Part shown: positions 16,086-26,148 of the stretch, in pieces
Layout of the letters: the number at the start of each line of letters is the position of its first letter
How positions within the stretch are numbered: position 1 is the stretch's first letter
Assembly (NCBI RefSeq): GCF_030581005.1
Contig: NZ_JAUQSX010000016.1
Span: 1-64,000 of the forward strand
Reading direction: 5' to 3'
Length of the DNA stretch: 64,000 nucleotides
Source: Hymenobacter mellowenesis
Lineage (GTDB): Bacteria > Bacteroidota > Bacteroidia > Cytophagales > Hymenobacteraceae
Made by a program: the position numbers and the translations under genes
Notes under the pieces: generated by a model
What the model saw: only the letters and a program-made list of their open reading frames with translations
What the model was told of the DNA's origin: nothing
The model's database searches: none

Positions 16086-19000
16086 TTATTGCAGCACCAC
16101 TTTGCGGGTCAGCACCTCGGCGCCGGCTTGCACGCGCAGGGTGTAGAGGCCGGCGGCCAGGCCCAGGGTCGATACCTGCTGCTCGCCGGTGCCGGCCAGG
16201 GGCTGGCGCTTCACCACTTGGCCCAGAGCGTTGAGCAGCTCCACGCTGCCGGTGCCGGCCGTGCCCGTGGCCAGGCGCAGCGTGAGCTGGCCGGTGGCGC
16301 TGGGGTTGGGGTACACCGCCAGGGCCGTGCTGTTGGCGCTGCGGGTGCCCGAGAGCACCGTGGGCGTGATGGTGAACGAGCCGCCCGGGTCCGAAGAGCC
16401 GAAGTTGCTCACGGCGATGTAGTAGGTCTGGCCCGGCGTGAGGCCGGTCACGGCCACCGCGCCCACGCTGGTGCTGTTGGCGCCGCTGCCTGCGCACTGC
16501 ACCAGGTTGAACGGCCCGGCCGAGCAGCTGGGGCTGCTGTACACGCGCACCGTGCCGGCGGGGGCACCGGTGAGGGTGAGCGTCATGCTGGCCGCCGCCG
16601 GGGCGAAGGTGAACCACACATCGCGGGGCAGCTGGCCGCCGCCGCAGTTCGGGAAGTTTATGCCGCTCTGCACGCTGGTGCTGGCCCCGGCGTTGCTGCT
16701 GCTGGTGGTGGTGCCGTTGGTGAGGGCCACGGCGCCGCAGGGCTCGTCGTTGGGCGGGGTGGGCTGGTCGAAGGTGATGGTGAGCGTGTTGTTGGTGGTG
16801 TTGCCGTCGGGGTTGCCGTTGGGCAGGCTGGCGCTCACGGTCAGGGTGTTGGTGCCCTGCTGGGGCACGCTCAGGCCCGGCGTGAAGCTGAGCTGCTGGG
16901 TGGCATTGGGCGCCAGCGTGAGGCCCGCGAAGGTCTGGGCTACCGGTGTGCCGGTGTTCAGGGTGTAGGTGAGCACCACCGAGGTGAGCGTGGTCGCGCC
17001 GTTGTTGCGGATGGTGACGCGCAGCGGGTTCACGCCGGGCGTGGCCGTGGTGTTGGGCGAGTCGATGCTCACCAGGGCCACGTCGTCGGTGATGGGAGCA
17101 AACTCGTAGGCGCCCAGGTCGGGCGGCGAGTTGCGCAACACGCCAGCAAAGTCGCGCGGCACGCGGGCCAGCGGGGTGCCGGCACCGTCGAGCGGGGCCG
17201 TGGTGGGCCGGTAGTTGCCCTGGGCCACGTTCACGAAGCGGGGCTCGGCGGCCACGCTATTCTGGTCGTAGGCATTGCCGTTGGCCGTGCGCCAGTCGGC
17301 CAGGGTGGCGAAGTTGGCGGTGCCGTAGCGGCCGGTGAAGTAGGTGCCGGCCGTGCCCACGTACAGGTCGTTGTAGTTCGAGGTGATGGCCGAAGTCGTC
17401 GTCACGAAGTACAGCGCGTATTTGCTCCCCGAGCCGCCGGTGCGCGTCACGCTCACGATATTGTTGCGGAAATCAATGCCCGTGGCCACCGTGGTTTGGT
17501 AGAAGCCATAGGTCGTCTGGGTAGCGCCGCCCGAGGCGTTGTCCAGCGAAATCGTGTTGTGGTAGTAGCGGGCAAAATCCGAGCTGGCGTTGTAGATGCC
17601 GTACTGCGTGCCAGAACCGGTGAAGTTGTAGATGAGGTTGTTCACCGCATCGTTCTCGGTGCCGGCCGCGCCGTCCGAGGCCGTGAAGTACAGGCCGTAG
17701 GCGATGCCCGTGTCGGTGGGGTCGCCGGTGTAGGGGTCGTGGATGCGGTTGCGCTCCACGGCCGTGCCCGCGCAGCCGTTCAGGTACACGCCGTAGAAGG
17801 TGCTTACCACGGCGCGGGTCGTGCGGTGTACGTCGTTGCCGATAACCTGCGCGCCACTCTGGTTTTCCACATCGATGCCGTAGAAGTAGAAGTCGCGCAC
17901 CTCGTTGCCGGTCACGCGCAGGCCGGTGTTGCGGGCTGTGGTGCTCGCGCCCGTCACCGTCAGGCAGTAGTAGCCGCCGCTGAGCACGCTGTTTTCGACG
18001 CGCAGGCTGTTGGCGTCGCCCACCGTGGTGGCCGAGGTCACGCTGCCGCTGGCCGCAATGGCCGCGTTGGCCGTGCTCGACGTAGCGGCGGCCGGCCCCA
18101 TCACCACGCAGCTGGCCACGCGGTTGTTGTTGGCCTGCCCCACGAGGTGCACGCCAATGCCGTAGGTGGCGCCCGCCGAGGCGTCAATGGTCAGGTTTTG
18201 CAGCGTCAGGCGGTCGGTGCCGTTGAGGAGCACGGCGGCTGGCTGGGCCACCACGCCAGTGTAGCGCAGGGTTTGCTTGCTGGCGCCGCCATCCACCACA
18301 ATGGTGTCGGTGGCGCTCACGCCGGCCACCTGGCCCAGCGAAAACTGCTCGGTGTAGGGCCCATTCAGCACATTGAAGCGCACTGAAGCCGCGATGCCGG
18401 CGCCGTTTAGCGCCGCCGCCGCCTCGGTGAAGCTGGCGAAGTTGGTGCCGCCCGTGGCCGCGTTCTTGTTGATGGTGTAGGTGCCTGCCAGCGCCGTGTA
18501 CAGGGTCACGGTCTGGGTGTTGTTGTTGGGGTTGGCGTCGGTGGTGCCGTTGGGCAGGCTCGCCGTCACGGCCAGCTGGTTGGCCCCGCTCACCAGCGTC
18601 ACCGGCGTCGTAAACGACACAGTGCCGGTGGCGCCAGCCGCAATGGCTGGGCTCAGCGTGAAGGTCTGGGTTACCGCCGTGCCGCCATTCAGAGAATATT
18701 CCAGACGCACGGTGCTCAAAGCTACCTGGCCGTTGTTGCGGATGGTCACCGTCACGGTGCGGGGGCCGGGCGTGGCCGGCGCGACGGGCGAGGTGATGGT
18801 TTCGACCGCCACATCGTTGGTGGCCGGGGTGAATTCGTAGGCGCCCAGGTCGGGGGCCGTGGTGCTGCGCAGGGCGTTGGTGAAGTCGCGCGGCACGCGG
18901 GCCAGCGGCGTGGCCGCCCCATTGAGGGAGCTGGCCGTGGGTTGCAGGTTGCCGGCGGCCAGGTTCAGGAACTGCGGGTCTGCCTGCACGCTGTTCTGGT

Positions 19001-22000
19001 CGAAGGCGCTGCCGTTGGCGGCTTTCCAGTCGGCCAGCGTCACGAAGTCGGTGGTGTAGCGGCCGGTGAAGTACAGCGCGCCCGTGCTCACGTACAGGTC
19101 GTTGTAGTTCGAGGTGATGCTCGACGTAATGGTATTGAAGTACAGCGCGTACTTGCTGCCGGTGCCGCCGGTGCGCGTCACGCTCACCACGTTGTTGCGA
19201 AAATCAATGCCCGTCGCCAGCGTGGTCTGGTAGAAGCCGTAGGTCAACTGCGTGGCGCCGGTGGCCGCCTGGTTGTCCAGCGACACCGTGTTGTAGTAGT
19301 AGCGGGCATAGTCCGAGCCCACGTTGTAGATGCCGTATTCCGTACCCGAGCCGTTGAAGTTGTATACCAGGTTGTTCACCATGTCATTCTCGGCGCCGGC
19401 CGTGCCGTCGGCTGAGATGTAGAGCCCGTAGGCGGCCGAGGTGCTGGCCGTATTGCCCGTGAAGCTGTCGTGGATGCGGTTGCGCTCCACGGCCGTGCCC
19501 GCCACGCCCACCAGGTACACCCCATAAAAGGTGCTCAACCCGGGGCGGGTAGTGCGGTGGATGTTGTTGTTGATAAGCTGCGCGCCGCTCTGGTTCTCTA
19601 CGTCGAGGCCGTAGAGGTAGAAATCCCGGATTTCATTGCCCATCACCCGAATGCCGGAGTTGCGGGCCGTGGCGCTGGCGCCGGTCAGCACCACGCCGTA
19701 GTAGCCGCCGCTGAGCACGTTGTTCTCGATGCGCAGGTTATTGGCGTCGCCGGCCGAAGAAGCGGAGGTGACGCCGCCGCTGGCCGCAATGGCCGCGTTG
19801 GCCACGCTGGAGGTGGCCGCCGTGGGGCCCATCACCACGCAGTTGGCCACGCGGTTGTTGTTGGCCTGGCCCACCAGCAGCACGCCCACGCCATACGTGG
19901 CGCCGGCCGAGGCGTCGATGGTCAGGTTTTGCAGCGTCACGCGGTCGGTGCCGTTCAGGACCACCGCGCCCGGCTGGGTCACGGTGCCGGTGTAGCTCAG
20001 CGTCTGTTTGCTGGCGCCGCCGTCCACCACAATGGTGTCGGTGGCACTCACGCCGGCCACTTGGTCCAGCACAAATTGCTCAGCATATGGCCCGTTCAGC
20101 ACATTGAAGCGCACCGAGGCCGAAATGCCGCCCCCGTTCAGCACCGTAGCCGCCTCAGTGAAGCTGGCGAAGTTGGTGCCGCCCGTCGCTACGTTCTTAT
20201 TGATGGTGTAGGTGCCGGCCAGCGCCGGGTAGAAGCTCGACGTCTGGGTGTTATTGCCGGGGTTGGAGTCAGTGCTGCCGTTGGGCAGGCTGGCCGTCAC
20301 GCTCAAGGTATTGAGGCCGGTCACCACGGTGCCTTGAGTGGTGAAGGACACGGCGCGGGTGGCGCCGGCTGCCAGGCCCGGCGTCAGCGTGAAAGTCTGC
20401 GCTACCGGCGTGCCGCCGTTCAGGGTGTAGGTAAGCACCACGGTATTCAGCGGCACCAGGCCATTGTTGCGAATGGTCACCGTCACGGTGCGGGCGCCGG
20501 TGGCTACCGGCGCGGCGGGCGAGTCGATGCTTTCCACGGCCACGTCGTTGCTGGCCGGGGTGAATTCGTAGGCGCCCATATCGGGGGCCGTGGTGCTGCG
20601 CAAGGCGTTGGTGAAGTCGCGCGGCACGCGGGCCAGCGGCGTGGCCGTGCCATTGAGCGGACTGGCCGAAGGCACCAGCGTGGCGCCCACAAACTCGGGG
20701 TTCACCTGCACGCTGTTGGCGTCGTAAATGCCGCCGTTAGCGGTGCGCCAGTTGGCCAGCGTCACGAAATCAGCCGTGCCGTAAGCGCCGGTGAAGTAGG
20801 TGGCGCCGGTACCGATGTACAGGTCGTTGTAGTTGGAGCTAATGGTCGAAGTCGTCGTGTTGAAGCCCAGGGCCTTTTTCTCGCCCGTGCCGCCGGTGCG
20901 CGTCACGCTCACCACGTTGTTGCGGATGTCGATGCCCGTGGCCAGCGTGGTCTGGTAAATGCCGTAGGTGGTTTGGGTCGCGCCCGTGCCCGCCTGGCTG
21001 TCCAGCGAAATCGTGTTGTAGTAGTAGCGGGCAAAGTCCGAGCTGCTGTTGTAAACGCCGTACTCCGTGCCCGCACCGTTGAAGTTGTACACGAGGTTGT
21101 TCACCGCGTCGTTCTCGGTGCCCGCCGTGCCATCCGAAGCCGTGAAATAGATGCCGTAAGCGGCCGAGGTGCTGGCCGGGTTGCCCGTGAAGCTGTCGTG
21201 GATGCGGTTGCGCTCCACGGCCGTGCCCGCGCAGCCGTTCAAATACACGCCGTAGAAGGCCGTCACGCCGGTGCGGTTCGTCCGGTGAATGTTGTTGTTG
21301 AGGAGGCGCGCCCCACTGTGGTTTTCCACGTCCAGGCCATAGCCGTAGAAGTCGCGGATTTCGTTGCCCGTCACCCGCAGGCCGGTAGCCCGCGCCGTGG
21401 CGCTCGTGCCGGTCAGAATCACGCCATAGTAGCCGCCACTGAGCACGTTGTTCTCGATGCGCAGGTTATTGGCATTGCCCGCCGAGGTGCCCGAGGTCAC
21501 GCCGCCGCTGGCCGCAATGGCTGCATCGGCCGTGGTCGAGGTGGCGGCGGCCGGGCCCATCACCACGCAGTTGGCCACGCGGTTGTTGTCGGCCTGGCCC
21601 ACCAGCAGCACACCAATACCGTAGGTGGCGCCCGCCGAGGCGTCAATGGTCAGGTTTTGGAGGGTGATGCGGTCGGTGCCATTCAGCAGTACGGCCGCTG
21701 GCTGGGCCACCACGCCGGTGTAGGTCAGGGTCTGCTTGCTGGCGCCGCCGTCCACCACAATGGTGTCGGTGGCGCTCACGCCGGCCACCTGGCCCAGCGA
21801 AAACTGCTCGTTGTATGGCCCGTTGAGCACATTGAAGCGCACCGAGGCCGAAATGCCCGACGTATTCAGCGCCGTGGCGGCCTCCGTGAAGGAGGCGAAG
21901 TTGGTGCCGCCCGTCGCGGCGTTTCTGTTAATGGTGTAAGTACCGGCCAGCTGCGCGAAGGCCGCTGGTCCGGCCAGCATCAGCGCCATCAGCGCTACCC

Positions 22001-22073
22001 AGCGGCTGGTGCGCCGGGCCATTTGGCGTCCCGATGCAGGCGTCTTGGTTGACGACAAAGTATTTGTGTTCAT
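16086..22073 (-). CDS. Giant secreted protein of three beta-helix/CARDB modules with T9SS sorting domain
   Basis: A 1995-residue protein. The ATG at 22073 (MNTNTLSSTK) precedes an arginine-rich n-region and a signal core ending AAFAQ, about residue 41. Three near-identical modules of ~577 residues follow, each opening with LAGTYTIN. Each contains a right-handed parallel beta-helix of the NosD/pectate-lyase type (LTIDASAGATYG, NNRVANCVVMGP, RIENNVLSGGYYG, AVERNRIHD) and closes with a CARDB-like Ig domain (VTVTIRNNG, NTQT). After the third module come a ~120-residue beta-sandwich (DEPCGAVALTNGTTTSSS) and the T9SS signal (LAVYPNPSATGQ, LAAGLYTLRVQ). It is probably a surface or matrix polysaccharide-binding protein. 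No lyase catalytic residues could be confirmed. Confidence 0.85.
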   Translation of the reverse strand: MNTNTLSSTKTPASGRQMARRTSRWVALMALMLAGPAAFAQLAGTYTINRNAATGGTNFASFTEAATALNTSGISASVRFNVLNGPYNEQFSLGQVAGVSATDTIVVDGGASKQTLTYTGVVAQPAAVLLNGTDRITLQNLTIDASAGATYGIGVLLVGQADNNRVANCVVMGPAAATSTTADAAIAASGGVTSGTSAGNANNLRIENNVLSGGYYGVILTGTSATARATGLRVTGNEIRDFYGYGLDVENHSGARLLNNNIHRTNRTGVTAFYGVYLNGCAGTAVERNRIHDSFTGNPASTSAAYGIYFTASDGTAGTENDAVNNLVYNFNGAGTEYGVYNSSSDFARYYYNTISLDSQAGTGATQTTYGIYQTTLATGIDIRNNVVSVTRTGGTGEKKALGFNTTTSTISSNYNDLYIGTGATYFTGAYGTADFVTLANWRTANGGIYDANSVQVNPEFVGATLVPSASPLNGTATPLARVPRDFTNALRSTTAPDMGAYEFTPASNDVAVESIDSPAAPVATGARTVTVTIRNNGLVPLNTVVLTYTLNGGTPVAQTFTLTPGLAAGATRAVSFTTQGTVVTGLNTLSVTASLPNGSTDSNPGNNTQTSSFYPALAGTYTINKNVATGGTNFASFTEAATVLNGGGISASVRFNVLNGPYAEQFVLDQVAGVSATDTIVVDGGASKQTLSYTGTVTQPGAVVLNGTDRVTLQNLTIDASAGATYGVGVLLVGQANNNRVANCVVMGPTAATSSVANAAIAASGGVTSASSAGDANNLRIENNVLSGGYYGVVLTGASATARNSGIRVMGNEIRDFYLYGLDVENQSGAQLINNNIHRTTRPGLSTFYGVYLVGVAGTAVERNRIHDSFTGNTASTSAAYGLYISADGTAGAENDMVNNLVYNFNGSGTEYGIYNVGSDYARYYYNTVSLDNQAATGATQLTYGFYQTTLATGIDFRNNVVSVTRTGGTGSKYALYFNTITSSITSNYNDLYVSTGALYFTGRYTTDFVTLADWKAANGSAFDQNSVQADPQFLNLAAGNLQPTASSLNGAATPLARVPRDFTNALRSTTAPDLGAYEFTPATNDVAVETITSPVAPATPGPRTVTVTIRNNGQVALSTVRLEYSLNGGTAVTQTFTLSPAIAAGATGTVSFTTPVTLVSGANQLAVTASLPNGTTDANPNNNTQTVTLYTALAGTYTINKNAATGGTNFASFTEAAAALNGAGIAASVRFNVLNGPYTEQFSLGQVAGVSATDTIVVDGGASKQTLRYTGVVAQPAAVLLNGTDRLTLQNLTIDASAGATYGIGVHLVGQANNNRVASCVVMGPAAATSSTANAAIAASGSVTSATTVGDANSLRVENSVLSGGYYCLTVTGASTTARNTGLRVTGNEVRDFYFYGIDVENQSGAQVIGNDVHRTTRAVVSTFYGVYLNGCAGTAVERNRIHDPYTGDPTDTGIAYGLYFTASDGAAGTENDAVNNLIYNFTGSGTQYGIYNASSDFARYYHNTISLDNASGGATQTTYGFYQTTVATGIDFRNNIVSVTRTGGSGSKYALYFVTTTSAITSNYNDLYVGTAGTYFTGRYGTANFATLADWRTANGNAYDQNSVAAEPRFVNVAQGNYRPTTAPLDGAGTPLARVPRDFAGVLRNSPPDLGAYEFAPITDDVALVSIDSPNTTATPGVNPLRVTIRNNGATTLTSVVLTYTLNTGTPVAQTFAGLTLAPNATQQLSFTPGLSVPQQGTNTLTVSASLPNGNPDGNTTNNTLTITFDQPTPPNDEPCGAVALTNGTTTSSSNAGASTSVQSGINFPNCGGGQLPRDVWFTFAPAAASMTLTLTGAPAGTVRVYSSPSCSAGPFNLVQCAGSGANSTSVGAVAVTGLTPGQTYYIAVSNFGSSDPGGSFTITPTVLSGTRSANSTALAVYPNPSATGQLTLRLATGTAGTGSVELLNALGQVVKRQPLAGTGEQQVSTLGLAAGLYTLRVQAGAEVLTRKVVLQ
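16770..21950 (-). repeat. Three tandem in-gene repeats of about 1.73 kb
   Basis: The module opening (LAGTYTIN) recurs at 21950, 20222 and 18491 on the minus strand, giving periods of 1728 and 1731 bases. Long stretches of DNA are nearly identical between modules, for example the segment encoding ATDTIVVDGGASKQTL. The third unit ends near 16770. This is recent tandem duplication, or gene conversion, inside one coding sequence. Confidence 0.9.
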
Positions 22074-22455
22074 ATAAAAAAGGAGAGTGAGAAATACATT
22101 GCTGCCTGTAAAACCGCAATGGAAAGTTTTGCGATTTCCACAAATCAGCATACCATAGTTACAAAAAAATTATCAAAAGCGTAATAAAGCCCTGTTTTAA
22201 TCTCATTTTAATAATAATACAGGTTGCCTGCTATCAGATACATTTTTAATAAAATGCCCGTCCATTCAAAAAATGATGAGTATTTGATGAATTTTCAGTT
22301 GAATCCTTAAGTATCAAAAGATTCTGGCTTCTTTGGAAAAATTATGCTCCGCTTCCAAATGCCAGCTTCCACCCGCCCAAAAGCAAAAAAGCCCCGGCCA
22401 TGCAGCCGGGGCTTTTTGTGATGAAGGGAAGCGCAAGCCGCACTTCACATGCGGG
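22074..22455. other. AT-rich promoter region and terminator
   Basis: Positions 22080-22370 are markedly AT-rich and should hold the promoter of the giant T9SS gene. No exact TAnnTTTG box was found on the minus strand. The right end carries the terminator at 22386. No coding potential is seen. Confidence 0.55.
22386..22417 (-). terminator. Terminator of the first M43 protease gene
   Basis: Perfect 13-bp stem aaaaagccccggc / gccggggcttttt with a 6-base loop, located just past the stop codon at 22456. Confidence 0.9.
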
Positions 22456-24222
22456 CTATTGCTTCACGAAGCGCTGGTGCGTGGTGCGGCTGCCGTCGCT
22501 CACGCTTAGCATATAGATGCCGGTGCGCAGTTCGGCCACGTTCAGCTGGCCGTCTTCCAGGCGCAGGCCCTTGATTTCGGCGCCGCGCAGGTCGAACACG
22601 CGCACGGTGAAAGGCTGCTCGGGGTCGGCGTTCAGCGGGCGGGCAATGCGCAGCACGTCGGTGGCCGGGTTCGGGAAAAGGGTGTACTGGTCGGGCAGGG
22701 CGTTGGCGTTACTGGTGCGGGCCACCACAGCCGTGCCGTCGGTGCGGGCCGTGCCGCCGGTGATGTTCACGGTATAGTCTTCGGTTTCGCCGTAGCTGTA
22801 GCTGTTGCAGCTGGTGGTGCCGCTGTTGTCGCTCAGCACCACGCGCAAGCGGGTGGCGCCGGTTTTGGCCGTGGTGGGCACCGTGAAGGAGCCCGAGCGG
22901 GTGGCGGCGCTGCTGCTGGCCGCCGCATTCACCACCAGTTCACCGGCGTCGGTGAACACGCCGTTCTGGTTGTAGTCGATGTACACTTTCACGTACTCCG
23001 AATACGCCGTGCCGGCGAAGCCAGCCGAGAAGTAGATGGTCTGGGCCGAGCCGGCGGCCAGGCTGGTACTCAGCGCCGTGCCATTGTAGTAGCCGCCATC
23101 GGCCCCCGAGCTGCGGTTGATGCTGCCGAGCTGCACCAGGTCCACGTACTCGTAGGCTACGCTGCCGCCCTTGCTGGTGCAGTAGGTGACGGTGGGCGGC
23201 GGCGTGGTGCCGCCGGGGGCCACGCCGCCCTGCGAGGTGAGCAGGCTGGCGCGGGCGCCGCCGCTGGCAAACAAGGCGTTCATGCGCGAGCTCTGACCGG
23301 TCGAGAACATGAACATGGCCGCGTCGTCCACGTAGTCCATGTAGTTCATGAACATGTCGCCGTTCGGGCCGTTCGAGCAGCTCACCTGCGGGAAGGTGGG
23401 CTTGCCGTAGTTTTCGTCGGCCTGGTTGGGGGTGTCGCTCACGTTGTCGGTGCCGGTGCAGGCCGTGCCATCGTCGCCCCAGATGTGATTCAGGTTCAGC
23501 CAGTGGCCCACTTCGTGGCTGCCGGTGCGGCCCAGGTTGTAGGGCGCCGTCACGGAGCCGGTGCGGCCGAAGTACACGGGCGAAATCACTACGCCGTCGG
23601 TAGCGGCCGCGCCGCCCGGGAACTGTGCGTAGCCCAGAATGCCGCCCCCGATGGTACCCACCCACAGGTTGAGGTACTGGCTCGAATTCCAGGCGTCGAG
23701 GCCGCCGGTGCTGGCTTTCTTGATTTTATCGGCCGTGCCCCAGGTGGTGATGGTGCTGCTTTTGCGCTCGATGCCGGTGGTGGCCACGCCGCTCGGGGTG
23801 CGCTTGGCCAGCGTGAACTGGATGCCTACGTCGGCCACCAGCCCGGCGAAGACGCTGGGGGTTTTGGTGTAGTCGGCGTTCAGTTTGTGGTAGTCCTCGT
23901 TGAGCACATCAATCTGCGACTGAATCTGGGCGTCCGAAATGTTCTCCGAAGCCGTGCTGTACAGCACGTGCACCACTACCGGAATGGTGACCGTGATGGC
24001 CGAGGTACGTTGCGCCGTGCCCACGTGGGCCGCCGCGTATTGCAACGCCTGCTGGTTGATGGTGGTCATGCGCTGGGCCAGGGCGGGGTCGGCGGCCAGC
24101 TGCGCTTTCAGCACGTCGTCGCTGGCGCAGGTGCGGTGCGGGGCCGTTTGGGCGTGGGCCGGGGTAGCGACCAACGACAGTCCAAGTAAGCCCAGGGCTA
24201 CTGCGTAAACAGTTGTTTTCAT
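22456..24222 (-). CDS. M43 family zinc metalloprotease with GEVED domain and T9SS signal
   Basis: A 588-residue secreted protease of the pappalysin/cytophagalysin family. A signal peptide (about residues 1-24) is followed by a propeptide-like region with the typical TIPVVVHVLYSTASENISD segment. The zinc site is HEVGHWLNLNHIWG, with His236, Glu237, His240 and His246. The Met-turn is in MFMNYMDYVDD. A GEVED domain follows (DYNQNGVFTDAGELV, YGETEDYTV), then a T9SS type A signal (YTLFPNPATDVL, LRTGIYMLSVS). Cys residues in DDGTACTGTDN and QVSCSNG probably form disulfides. It lies in tandem with a paralogue on the same strand, 284 bases upstream, which lacks the GEVED domain. Confidence 0.93.
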   Translation of the reverse strand: MKTTVYAVALGLLGLSLVATPAHAQTAPHRTCASDDVLKAQLAADPALAQRMTTINQQALQYAAAHVGTAQRTSAITVTIPVVVHVLYSTASENISDAQIQSQIDVLNEDYHKLNADYTKTPSVFAGLVADVGIQFTLAKRTPSGVATTGIERKSSTITTWGTADKIKKASTGGLDAWNSSQYLNLWVGTIGGGILGYAQFPGGAAATDGVVISPVYFGRTGSVTAPYNLGRTGSHEVGHWLNLNHIWGDDGTACTGTDNVSDTPNQADENYGKPTFPQVSCSNGPNGDMFMNYMDYVDDAAMFMFSTGQSSRMNALFASGGARASLLTSQGGVAPGGTTPPPTVTYCTSKGGSVAYEYVDLVQLGSINRSSGADGGYYNGTALSTSLAAGSAQTIYFSAGFAGTAYSEYVKVYIDYNQNGVFTDAGELVVNAAASSSAATRSGSFTVPTTAKTGATRLRVVLSDNSGTTSCNSYSYGETEDYTVNITGGTARTDGTAVVARTSNANALPDQYTLFPNPATDVLRIARPLNADPEQPFTVRVFDLRGAEIKGLRLEDGQLNVAELRTGIYMLSVSDGSRTTHQRFVKQ

Positions 24223-24448
24223 GTAAAAAATGTTGTGATTATGAAAAAATTACGCCGGCAAGCTATTGAAAATTATTTAAAATAATGACAATAAAATTCG
24301 GGCTAAACCTGTATAATTCGCAACAATTTTTACTTTACTATTAAAAAATAATATAAATTTTTAATAAACTCGTTAACAGCTACTCCTGCAATCGTTTGTT
24401 CTCAGTCTGCACTCCGAAATTTTCTTTTGCGAAACCCTGAAAAACAAC

Positions 24449-24475
24449 AACGCCCTGCCGGTGGGGCAGGGCGTT
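24449..24475 (-). terminator. Terminator of the second M43 protease gene
   Basis: Stem aacgccctgcc / ggcagggcgtt with a short loop. The minus-strand 3' side continues gttgttttt, a T-rich tail. Confidence 0.78.
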
Positions 24476-24506
24476 GCGTTAGTTAAACTGATGGAGTTTG
24501 ACCAGT

Positions 24507-25820
24507 CTACTCCTTCTCAAAGCGCTGACGCGAGGTGTTCACGCCGTCGTTGATGCTGATGTAGTACAGGCCTTTGGGCAGGGCTTCGATTTGCAGTTGG
24601 CCTTGGCCGTCGTAGCGGGCTTGGCGCATTTCGTGGCCGCTCAGGTCGTACACGCGCACCGAGTACCGGGCGGCGTCAGCACCGGCGGGCACAGTCAGGC
24701 TCACGGCTTCGCGGCCGGGGTTCGGGAAGATGGTTACGACGGTAGCCGTAGCAGCCTGGCGCAGCACGCCGCTGTTGGTGGCAAAGCTGGAGCGGGCCCC
24801 ACCGGCATCGAATACGGCAGTCATGCGCGTGGCCTGGCCCTGCGAGAACATGAACATGCACCGGTCGTCGGTGTAATCCATGTAGTTCATGAACATGTCG
24901 CCGCCGTTGCTGCACGAAGCTTTAGTAGCGGCCGGGCAGCCGTAGTTCTCTGCGCCCTGGTTGGGAGTGTCAGCTACCAGGTCGGAGCCGGTGCAGGCAC
25001 CGTTATCGTCGCCCCAGATGTGGCGCAGGTTCATCCAGTGGCCCACTTCGTGGGTGGCGGTGCGGCCCAGGTCGTAAGGAGTGCTGTAGGTGCCGGCCGG
25101 GTACTTGGCGCGGCTACCGAAAGCCGAGTACAGAATTACCACGCCGTCGGTGGCGGCAGCGCCGCCGGGAAACTGGGCGTAGCCGAGCAGGCCGTTGCCC
25201 AGGTTGCACGACCAGAGGTTGAGGTATTTAGAAGTATCCCAGGCATCGTCGCCGCCGCGCTTGGAACTCTTCACCGCGTCGTTGGTGCTCCACGAGCGGG
25301 TTTTGGTCGATTTGTGCACGATGCCGTTGGGGGCCAGCACAAACCGCACGGGCGCGGCCGCCGCCAGCCCTGAGTACCGGTAGGTGTTGGTGCGGTCGGC
25401 GTTAAGCTTCTGGAAGTCTTCGTTCAGCACGGCAATCTGCGACTGCACTTGGGCGTCGGAGATGTTTTCGGCAGCCGTGTTGTAAAGCACGTGCACCACC
25501 ACCGGAATGGTGACCGGGCCGCTGAGCAGCGCCGCGGTGCCGCCCGTAGTGCCGCCTATGGCGCGCTGCTGAGCAGCGGCCGCCGCCCGAGCCGCCACAA
25601 AGCGCTGCGTCTGGGCCTCGATGGCCTGCATGCGCTGGGCCAGGGCCGGGTCGGCGGCCATTTGGGCCTGGAGCACGTCATTGGACGCGCAGGAGCGGTG
25701 CAGGATAACCGGCGAAATGTCTTCAATAACTGGCTGGGCGGCGCGGCTGGCCACGTTCTGAGCCAGCAAGGGACTTGCGCTGCCCAGCAGGGCCAGCGCG
25801 GAGAGGTAAGTTTTTTTCAT
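24507..25820 (-). CDS. M43 family zinc metalloprotease with T9SS signal
   Basis: A 437-residue secreted protease, paralogous to the neighbour at 22456. The start at 25820 gives a good signal peptide (MKKTYLSALALLGSA to LLAQN). The N-terminal segment RSCASNDVLQAQMAADPALA is shared with the paralogue. The zinc motif is HEVGHWMNLRHIWG, beginning at His257, and the Met-turn is MFMNYMDYTDD. It goes directly into the T9SS type A signal (VTIFPNPGREAV, LPKGLYYISI) with no GEVED domain. Each gene has its own terminator and an AT-rich leader, so the two are probably separately regulated. Confidence 0.93.
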   Translation of the reverse strand: MKKTYLSALALLGSASPLLAQNVASRAAQPVIEDISPVILHRSCASNDVLQAQMAADPALAQRMQAIEAQTQRFVAARAAAAAQQRAIGGTTGGTAALLSGPVTIPVVVHVLYNTAAENISDAQVQSQIAVLNEDFQKLNADRTNTYRYSGLAAAAPVRFVLAPNGIVHKSTKTRSWSTNDAVKSSKRGGDDAWDTSKYLNLWSCNLGNGLLGYAQFPGGAAATDGVVILYSAFGSRAKYPAGTYSTPYDLGRTATHEVGHWMNLRHIWGDDNGACTGSDLVADTPNQGAENYGCPAATKASCSNGGDMFMNYMDYTDDRCMFMFSQGQATRMTAVFDAGGARSSFATNSGVLRQAATATVVTIFPNPGREAVSLTVPAGADAARYSVRVYDLSGHEMRQARYDGQGQLQIEALPKGLYYISINDGVNTSRQRFEKE

Positions 25821-26148
25821 GTAGCTGTGCGAAATAGGTTGTGGGAAAGGAGTTGATAAATGAGAATTACGAGGCGCCAATCTAGTAAAAAAATTTGGCT
25901 AACTGCACCTATTGATTGCCATTTCGCACATTACATCAGGCAAATTGCCTTACTCATTTCAATAATTCTGAGCAAATTCTGATTTTTTCAAAATTGAATA
26001 TGACTACAGGTGGCCCAAACCGACTTTGCCCCCCGCGAAGCGCCCCATAATTCTGCACGCTTAGCATCCCGAAAAAAGGTTCGCCCCCAGGCTTCGGCAA
26101 GTTGCCAAAGCCTGGGGGCGAACCTTTTTTTTCAGGCGAGCCGCCGCC
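25821..26148. other. Promoter region of the second M43 gene and bidirectional-type terminator
   Basis: Positions 25860-26000 are AT-rich and upstream of the protease start. The strong hairpin at 26072 terminates the gene on the right. A near-consensus box reading TAGATTGG on the minus strand lies around 25878, one base off the Bacteroidota -7 pattern. Confidence 0.45.
26072..26130 (-). terminator. Long hairpin terminator of the phosphoesterase/barrel gene
   Basis: A perfect 23-bp stem starting aaaaaaggttcgcccccagg with a 13-base loop, ending in a T-run on both strands. It begins about 20 bases past the stop codon at 26149. Confidence 0.92.

Noticed and set aside
16089..22052. Long plus-strand open frames (for example 16089-18386 and 19470-22052) opposite the triple-module gene
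   Set aside because: They are antisense shadows of GC-rich repetitive coding DNA. Their translations are His/Gly/Ala/Val-rich without domains, while the minus strand encodes a clear signal peptide, repeats and a T9SS end.
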